DNA of 64,000 bases, from NCBI GenBank assembly GCA_905221605.1, contig CAJNDS010002229.1, positions 122,001-186,000 on the forward strand. Reading direction: 5' to 3'. The notes below the pieces were generated by a model. That model was not told the DNA's origin. It saw only the letters and a list, made by a program, of their open reading frames with translations, and did not search any database. Below, piece by piece: positions 11,801 through 20,800 of this stretch. Position numbers and translations under genes: made by a program. The stretch comes from Symbiodinium natans. Its lineage: Eukaryota > Sar > Dinophyceae > Suessiales > Symbiodiniaceae. Each line of letters opens with the position of its first letter. The first letter of the stretch is position 1.

Positions 11801-14800
11801 TGATTTATCTAGGGTTTTGATGAACGATGTTCCTCTCCAGATGTTGCCTCAATCTCCCACTCCATCACACTTCAGCAGAATCACCGAAAGCAGCCCTGAC
11901 CAACATCAGGTTATGAGCCCAAACGCTCCAAGCAATCCCGCAGAAGCGCAGCAGCAGCAGCAGCATCAGCGTTCCTCACTTTCTGTCTCTGGCCAGGGCA
12001 CACAAGTTGGGGATGTTGTCATGAATACGCCAGGTGCAGAGTTCCTTGTCCGTCAAATGAACGAGATTAGATCTGCAAATGGTGACGTGGTCCGAATGAT
12101 GCGACAGTTAGAGGGAAATCATTGGGATCTTATTGCTATGACTGGTATGGATCAAGTGCAGCAGAACCTTGAAGGCATTCGTCATGAGATGGAGCGTCGC
12201 ACAAATCTGCTGGGCACTGGCCTGACAACCACTGTTGCTGGAATAGAGCAGCTGCGCGACGCAGCGTTGCAGAGTCGCCAGGCTTATGGCCAGGCGAGTG
12301 AAGCATGCAGCACCTTGACAAGTCAGATGAATGAGCTCGCTACAGCTGTGAGACATTTGAGTCAAAGGGTTGATGACCTAGAGGGCCAGGTGTTTCTTCA
12401 AGACGCTGTGAGCAAGCAAGTGAATGAGATCCGTGATCGTATAGCCGCATTGGAGTTTCAAGCTGTAGCTGGAGGTGAATGGCCTGAAGCTGAAAGGAAA
12501 ATCTTCCTGAAGGAGCATAAGCTACAATCCGACAAGACTTCATTGTGCATTCACGATCTACAAGAGCAAGTGAGACAGCTCAATGAGAAAACCCAAGAAG
12601 AGAAGCGAGGTTCCTCGACACAGTTGGCGCTTGTCCTTGAACGTGTGGTTGGCGTTGAAAAGATTTGCAAGAAACTTCGTGAGCGTGACGAGGAGATCCA
12701 GGGTCACTTGAGTCACGTAATACCGCAGTCTATTGCTTCGGACGCAGGACCCCAGCAGGAAAGCCAGGCGCCAGCAAGCCTTGGGGAACCGCAGACTTTT
12801 TCCATTGGAAGTGGGACGCCGCTTCAGGTCAATGAAAGGTCTGGTGAAGATGACTGGTGGGAGGCGTACGATGACAGACCAATCAGCTCTTGGTTGACAA
12901 AACCGCCGGGCCTTCCCATGGAATCAGCCTGGATGAATGAGGGTTGGGGTGCCAATGCCTCTACTCAGCCGCCTCCCCTTCCCAAAGAATTTCGTAGCTC
13001 GAGCCAGGATGGTTTCCATCTAGATGGACATGAGCTGAGAGTTGCAGGGGGCCAGTGGAAGTTGATGAAGGAGTTCCCGAGGATTCTTGAGCCGCGAGGT
13101 CAGGCATGGGAACGAGGCCTCCAATTCTCGCAGTATGCTACCGAAATGGTGTCCGTTGCATCGTGTATCGGTGCTGGGTTCGGAAAGTTCGTGAGGCACC
13201 AAATCGATGCAGCGTTGGGGCGCTTTCAACGGCGCATGGATGCCGGGGTTCATGACCCCGATGTCCCCCCTGTTGCCAGCGGATGCGAGGAGTTTGAGAG
13301 CAGGTTGGCTATGACTTTGCTTTCGCAGACGAGTGATGATATCAAACGAGGTGTGATTGAGTCAGCTGCGGGTCAAGTGGTTCCTTCATTAACGATCCTA
13401 GAAGCGATTCTTGAGCGCTACCAACCTGGTGGTATTGAAGAGAAGTCAAGCCTGACGTCGTTTTTGAGGAACCTGCCGCAGGCAAATACTTTCACTGAGT
13501 GTTTGGCAACACTTAGAAGGCTAAAGCTGGCTACATCCCGGATTCTTGTCCTTGGTTTGCCGAGTCATCCTCCACATGAAGCCATTTCTTCCTTGAACCA
13601 CATGGTGAAAACTCTAGAAAAGAAGAGTCCCACCCTGAGTACGCGCTTGAATTTGCTTCGTCTTCGTCCTGAGATCTTGAATCCCACCGAAGAAGGTGTG
13701 AGTCTCCTGCAGACGGCGATTGAGGCAGAAGCACGGCGACTGGCAGCTGAGGAGTTCTCTAAGCCACATCACCCGAAAGGTTCTGATGCTGGAACTGGAG
13801 AGTATGAGATCACAGCTGCTAAGGGTAAAGGGAAAGGCAAGAAAGGAAAACCAACAGGTGATACCAAGTCAACTCCATGTGCATTCTTTAACACTGAGCG
13901 AGGGTGCTTGAAGGGAAAGGATTGCGAGTATTGGCATGGTGATCCTAAGGGGGCAAAAGCCAAAGGCAAGGGCAAGGGCAAGGAGGATTCAAAGACAAGG
14001 GCAGCGGCCAAGGAGGCTGAAGCGAAGGCCAAAGAGAAAGCTGAAGCAAGGGAGGCAAAAGCCAAAGCCAAGGCCGCAGCAAAGGAAGCAGCAGCAAGAG
14101 ACAAACCGGACCCCAAGGCAAAGCCAGGTGCTAAAGCGAAGGCAGCAGCACTTGTTGGAGCTGAGGCGAAGTCTGCTACATGTTATCGAGTGTGTGCAAA
14201 CATGGCATTGCGTGAGAACGATCAACCTTCTGACGATGGTATCTCTTCCTCTTCAGAGCTTTCCGAACTGGATGGTGTTAGGAGCGATGACCTTACTCCG
14301 AGTGAATTCGGGGACGAGTTTCAGGAGGAGAGTGACGACGAGCCAGGTCCATGGATGTGGAGCTTGCGCTTGACGGGTTTGGAGTGGAAAATGTGGACTC
14401 ACCCAGGCAACATCGTCACCAGGGCGCATGCGGAGTTTGAGCACATTGATGATTATCGCAGTGTGGAGCATGGAGCATGGATTCTGCATAGGGCTGGGCA
14501 ATTAGATGAGCTGCCGGCTGTGTTGAATGATGAATGGACCGTCACTGCTGTACACAATGTGTTGGTTCTGGATCCGGTCACTAGAGTCTTCAAGGGGGCC
14601 TTTGCCTTCGAGCTTGAGCGTGTAGATGTCCAGTCCAAGCTTCGTTTTGTGGTAGCGGTGGAAAGAAATCAGCCGTACGTAGAGCCATGGCCTGAGGATG
14701 TATGGTTTAATGAATGCATGAGATTCGGCTTCGGGGCTCCCACCGGGCATGTTAGGGACCGAATTCCACTAGAGGAAATGTTGAATGGTCATGGATTTGG

Positions 14801-17800
14801 TCACCTAGCTGAGACCCTGGGTTTGTTGGGTGCCGAGTTTGCTGATGATCTTGCCTTCCTGAGTCCTCGAGATTTGGTAGAGAATGGCATTCAACGGCAG
14901 GTTGCTGAGGACCTGTTTCAGCATGAAGGTGTCCTGTATGAAGTCCACGCCTCTACGGGAGTCCAGGGTGTTCGGCTGGAAGAAGAACAGATTGAGGAAC
15001 TTGCGTTCTCTTTATATGCATCTTGGCAGGCGGGAGAACCGGTGAGTGATGAAGAGTACGACCCCGAAGTCCAACAAAGATTCCATGGCATGGTGCGTAG
15101 GCGGCGCCAAGGTGCTGCAAACATGTGTTGTGTCTCGGGCAATCGTGTTGAGAGTGATGGTTTTGTTCTCGTTGACAGCGGGGCCAACGAAGTGCTCCGT
15201 CCACAGACTAAGCGGCAATCCTCATTAGGTGAAGAAACGCTTCAGGTCACTCTCGCGTCAGGGTCGCAGTGCGCAGCCACCTTGAACAAACATGGAGAGG
15301 TGTGCATGATCTCAGAGAATGGAGCCAAGGGAGAGTGGATCGTTGGAGTTAGGAAGATCATCGACATAGGAGGGGCTTTCAATTGGGACCAGAAGGGCGC
15401 TAGAATCTCGTACCCACATCCTTTCGAACACGCTAGGATTGTGAATGTTGACTGCGTTGTCACCAATGGCCTACCGTACATGAGATGGTCTGATTTCAAA
15501 CTTGCGCGCATTGCACTCAGCAAGCATTATCGGATGCAGCAGAAGAGCATTTGCAGTCACAAGGTTGTCACTGACATTCCCGAAATCCCTGTGATTCCCC
15601 CGGAGAGCCAGGTCATTGACTGGGTTGATGTGTTGGAGTTTCAGGAGGAGTCAGGGGATCACATTCAGGGATGCAAGGCTGTCGAAGTAATAACCAGTGA
15701 ATCCTTTGCCGAAAAACTGCTTGAAAGGGATCATGTGGAGCATCATGAGGTTTTGGCAGCTGTGAAGATGGCAGATCTAAAGCCCTTGATCCTTCGTAGG
15801 AGCTCTAAGGTGGTAGGAGAACCATCGGTCGCGAAGCTGTGGGTCTTCGGGTCCTATGTTAGGGGCGGTCTGTGTGGAATCACGCGTGTCACCAAGCAGC
15901 ACCCTTTCCTCACCAAACTTGCCACTAAGTTTATGAAGCAGCACACTGAGAATCCCTTTATGGCTATTGCTATAGCTGAGGATGTAGCTTTCAAGCCGCA
16001 CCGTGATCCAAACGACGGCTCATTTGATTCCACGATTGTAGGTCTGAGTAGCTTTCAGGGCGGCCATCTGTGGACTGAAAATGCATCGAGTGACCTGGAT
16101 GAGGACCAGGCAGTGTGGCGGTACACAGAAACGGATTCCGCACCTATTCCTGGAAAGCTCCACAGACTCGACGATGGTAGAGCAGCTTCTTTCTGTGCCA
16201 CTCGTTGGCACGGTACAGAACCCTATGTTGGCAACAGAGTAGTGATGATTTCATACATCCCCAAAGGATGGAAGGCCATCGATTTGAACATGCGATGTCG
16301 ACTTGAACAGCTGGGCTTCCAACTGCCACGTCAGGATCTGGAGACGAGACTTTGCGCAGCCAGTGACGCAGATGTTGCAGCTTTCAAAGCTTTGGTTGCT
16401 CAGTCGTCAGAGGTCTTCTTGAACCCTGGAGCCGCAGTCACACTTGAGGAGCGAAACACACTTCAGCATGACACATACAAGCACAGTCAGCAGAAACATC
16501 CTTCCTCTCCTCTTTCTCCTGATGATGGTGATGATGATGAAGGGATTGAGGGTCGGGATGGCGTTTTGGGATGTGAGGGTTATGTTGGGGACGGGGTTCG
16601 TAGCGAGACAGAGCATCCATGGAAGAGCGCCTGTGACTTGGACTTGAAATCTCCCCTCACACCCTCCCCTGAGGATGCTGTGCGAAAGGCTTGCCGGGAA
16701 GGTTTGTATGACAAGAGGAATCATGCCAGCGTGCAGGCGAGAGGCCATCGTCGGCCCCACAGAAAATTGCCTGCAAAAGACATCAACGACGGGGTGATCT
16801 CGATTGACTTGAGTGGGCCACATAAGGAGTCATTTGCAGGGAATCGTTACGCTTTAGTTGCGTGTGCACACATTGCTGAGGGCCTTGATTTGCCTTTTGT
16901 GCGAGGGATTCGCACTAAGGAGGCAGCAGTTGTGACAGAGGCGCTGCGAGATATCTTGAATCAGCTGGTGTCAATGGCTGAAGGGCAACAAATCACTTTC
17001 CGGATTCATTCTGATCAGGGTCGTGAGTTCACTGCTCGCCTGTCCGCTGAACAGCTTAAGACTTATAACCACTATCGTACTTTTGCGGTCCCTTACTCAC
17101 ATCAATCAAACGGGCGAGTAGAGAACTTGATCGACCAACTGAAAACGTCAACTGCCACAATGCTCTTGGGAGGGAAGCTGGATATGAGGTTCTGGGATGA
17201 ACTAATGGTTCATGCTGCAAAACTTCGGCGCATGAGAGCGTTGAACCTGAAGATCCCCAAAGACCTTCCAGCTCCAGGTGACTACGTGTTGTCGCGACTG
17301 CCTAGGGATCAGATGCCAGACTTCCAAGATCGGACCGAGCCTGGAGTTTTCCCGGGTTTGTCGGAACATGTGGCAAACGGTTCTAAAGTGTTGGTGGAAC
17401 GTGACGGAAGAGTTCTTGTGCGGTATGCTCGGTTACCGATACTCCTTGACAGAGAGAAGCCACGGTGGAGACTCGTGGAGAATCCTGGTAGTGATCAGAA
17501 GACCTGGGTTTCAGATAAAGGGCAAATTGCATGGGCTGCACCATCCGATACGGACATCTTGACGGTGGAGGAAAAGCTAGGATGCAACATCGCAAGTCCG
17601 GATGAGGTGTTTGTGAGACTGAACAACTTGCTTGAGAAGACTCGAGGGTCTGAGGTTGAAAAGGAGATTTTCAATTTGTTCAGTCATGGCATCATCGCTC
17701 AGCTCCCAGAAGTTGCAGAGGCCCACATGGTTAGAACACATGAAGCTGGCGAGGAGGTTGAGGAGGAGCCTCACCCAGCAGATGAGAGTGAAGACTCATT

Positions 17801-20800
17801 TGGACACAAGTTCATGAAGATTGTTGCTAGCCGGGCGGTGTCTGCTCCAGATGTTTCTGCGCCCGATAAGTCCGAGAAGTACATCACAAGGACCGACGAA
17901 GATGAACAAGAAGCAGAAGAGATTTTTCAAAACTTGTTGCGTGAAGCACAGCAACGTCGTGGATCAGCAGAGGTTGTGCCTAACTCCGTCTTGACAGGTG
18001 AACGTGCTGAAAAATGGATTGAAGCAGTCCAGAAGGAATTGACCAGTGTAGAGAGCAAGGACGTTTTATTGCCTGTCCGACAGGGCTATGAACGAGAGGA
18101 TCTACACTTGGAGGCTGGTGAAGAGATTCCCCGAACCATCCCAATGAAGCTTGTGCTGTCCGAGAAACCGCTTACAGAACCTGACAGCTCTGCGAATTGC
18201 GATACAGATGGGCAAGGGTTTTTAGCGAAAGCACGTTTGGTTGCATGTGGCAATTTTCAAAACAATGAGTTCGCGAAGGACGAGCTATCAACCGAGAATG
18301 TGCCGTCCTGGATTGTGCGGACCATGTACCATAAGCTTGCTCAGGAACCAACTTGGATAGCAGGTGCGGCGGACATCTCAACGGCATTCCTGAACACTGC
18401 GCTTCGACGTGGTGAAGCACCGCTTTTGGATCCACCGGCTATCTTGAAACGCTTGAAGCTGGTACCTCATGGGGTGAAGTATCTTCCTTTGCGGGCGTTG
18501 TATGGACTTCGGATCTCGCCCAAGGAATGGGCTAAAGACCGGGACTCAACCTTGAACGGGAGTGTTCTTGAGCCTCGTGAGGGAGATGAGATGCCAGCAG
18601 TGCGGCTTGAGCCGCTTGATATTTGTGAGGGCCTTTGGCGACTGATTGATGTGGCATCGGGCCAAGTGACGGGATTACTTACTTTGTACGTGGATGACGT
18701 GCTCGTTGTAGGGTGTCCTGAAATGGTATCACGATGCCTGGAGTTTATCGGCCAGAAGTGGGCTATGAAGCTCCAAGGGTTCATTAGTCGTGAAGAGAGA
18801 ACAATCAAGTGTGGAAGTTTGGGACAGCTTGAGCGCAAAGCAGAGCTTGTTTTCCTTGGGGTGCAAATGAGTTTCAACATGGAGGGCGATGTCATCATCA
18901 GTCAGCGCGCGTGGATTCTACAGGAACTCCATCGACGACAGTGGCTACACCTTAAGGGCTGCGCAACTCTACCACAGCTTGAACTCAACGACGATGAAGT
19001 CAGGGATGAGGCCTATGAGCAGAATAAGCTTGAGTGCCAGCGAGAGCTAGGAACGCTCTTGTGGATGAGTACAAGATCACGGCCTGACATCGCCAGTACG
19101 GTTGGGATCTTGGCGTCGGAGTTGACTCATAGACCAAAACGGGTTTTGCAGTTGATTCGTCATGTGTGGCGTTACATCCGTGGAACATTGAACGTCTGTT
19201 TGACCTACAAAGCGCAGAAAAACATTCAGGAGTTCACGTGTTACAGTGACGCTTCGTTTGCACCCACAGCTGGAAGATCGAGATCTGGCATGGTCTACAT
19301 GCTAGGATCTAGCATTCTTGATTGGGCTTCCACGAAGCAAACACTGACGTCATGGTCAGCTACCGAAGCGGAGACGGTTGCTATGTCAGAATGCTTAAGT
19401 CAGGGTGGACGCATGCAAGACACAGTGAACCAGTTGATTGGAGTGACGCTTCCCATCATGTTGCGATGCGACAATGCAGCTGCCATCATCTTAGCTTTGA
19501 GAGAATCCCTGCAGCCCTTGAAATGGAAAACGAGAGGCGTGGCGCTTCGGGCGAGCTGGTTGAGGGATTCCATTAGGGATCTCGAAGCTGGCGTTACCCA
19601 CGAGCCGGGGGAAACCCTGGTAGCAGATTTACTCACGAAAACCCTCCCTCGAGTTCGGCTGCAAACTCTCAGAGAGAAGGCTGGACTTCTCGAACGAACT
19701 TGACGCACTTCGCATTGCTAACGGGAGCAGTGGAAGAAGTTCTACTTTTGCTTCACTGGTGGCCTTTGTCCTGCATAAACGGTTTGGGTCCACTTGTGCT
19801 AATCTTTCCTTAGAAGCTCTGCCGAAGGAATAGTCCAGCAGAGTTGATGCATGAGCGCTTTTGGGGGCCCAGAGAGCAGTGCCTGAAGGGTGCTGCGAGC
19901 ATCAAGATTTGACATTTGAAACTCCCAGCAAGGAGGAGTGTTTGTGTAAAGAGGCACTCATGTTCACTTGAAGCATCAGCCCCTGCGCAAGGATGACACG
20001 CTGAGCGCGTCCACTGAGGTCTTAACCATAAACTATGCCAACGATGTTGGCTCAAGTCTCGGAGCAAATGCACGGAGTGCAGCTTGGTTTTCGGGTTCTT
20101 TCGGGTTCTTCCGGGTTTTGGGGTTTGGTTTCCTCTTCCCGGTACCCTAGTCCCACCCCCTGTCCTGGTACCCTAGTCCTGCGACCCAGTCCAGGGTGTG
20201 AAGGGTGCGTTCGTTCAGGGGTTCAGGGCTAAGAAGGTGGTTGATGGTTGAGGTCCAAGGCGGAAGAGATGGCGGGGGATACTCGTGATTTATCTAGGGT
20301 TTTGATGAACGATGTTCCTCTCCAGATGTTGCCTCAATCTCCCACTCCATCACACTTCAGCAGAATCACCGAAAGCAGCCCTGACCAACATCACTTTTTT
20401 TTCTAACAAGGGCACCCTTTTCTGGGCTACTTAAACTTACTTTATAAGGGAACCCTGAACCCAAAACAAAAGGGGAAAAGGGTACCACTGGGCTAGCAAG
20501 ACTCTGAGGGACACTCAGCTCCACGATCGGATGCATCGGCCCTCAGCGGATGAAATCCCGAGACGTCCAGCTCAAAGCTGCCACCTTCGCAGCCCAGTAA
20601 CCATATTCAATTAGGGTTTAGGGTTTAGAGTTAAACCCTAAACCCTAAACCCTAAACCCAGTAAGTCCCCCTTTTTTGGGTTGGTTACTTGAGAAGGGAA
20701 CCCATAACCCAAAAAAAGGCAAGGGGTACCACTGGGCTACTAAGCCACCGGCTTCCCCTGCATAGGCTGCCACGTAGCGCTGCTCCACACAAGATCGTAT

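Larger units (their letters stand above)
11455..20393 (+). mobile_element. Intact Ty1/copia-type LTR retrotransposon (8,939 bp)
   Basis: Two direct LTRs (11455-11908 and 19939-20393) differ by one inserted G in my reading, both start TG and end CA, and are flanked by a perfect 5-bp target duplication CTTTT (11450-11454 and 20394-20398). A tRNA-Met half-molecule type primer site follows the 5' LTR, and a purine tract precedes the 3' LTR. One uninterrupted ORF carries gag, protease, integrase, RT and RNase H in copia order. Near-identical LTRs and an open ORF mean a very recent insertion and a likely competent element. It lies antisense in intron 3 of GCP2, inside an introner copy. Confidence 0.95.
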
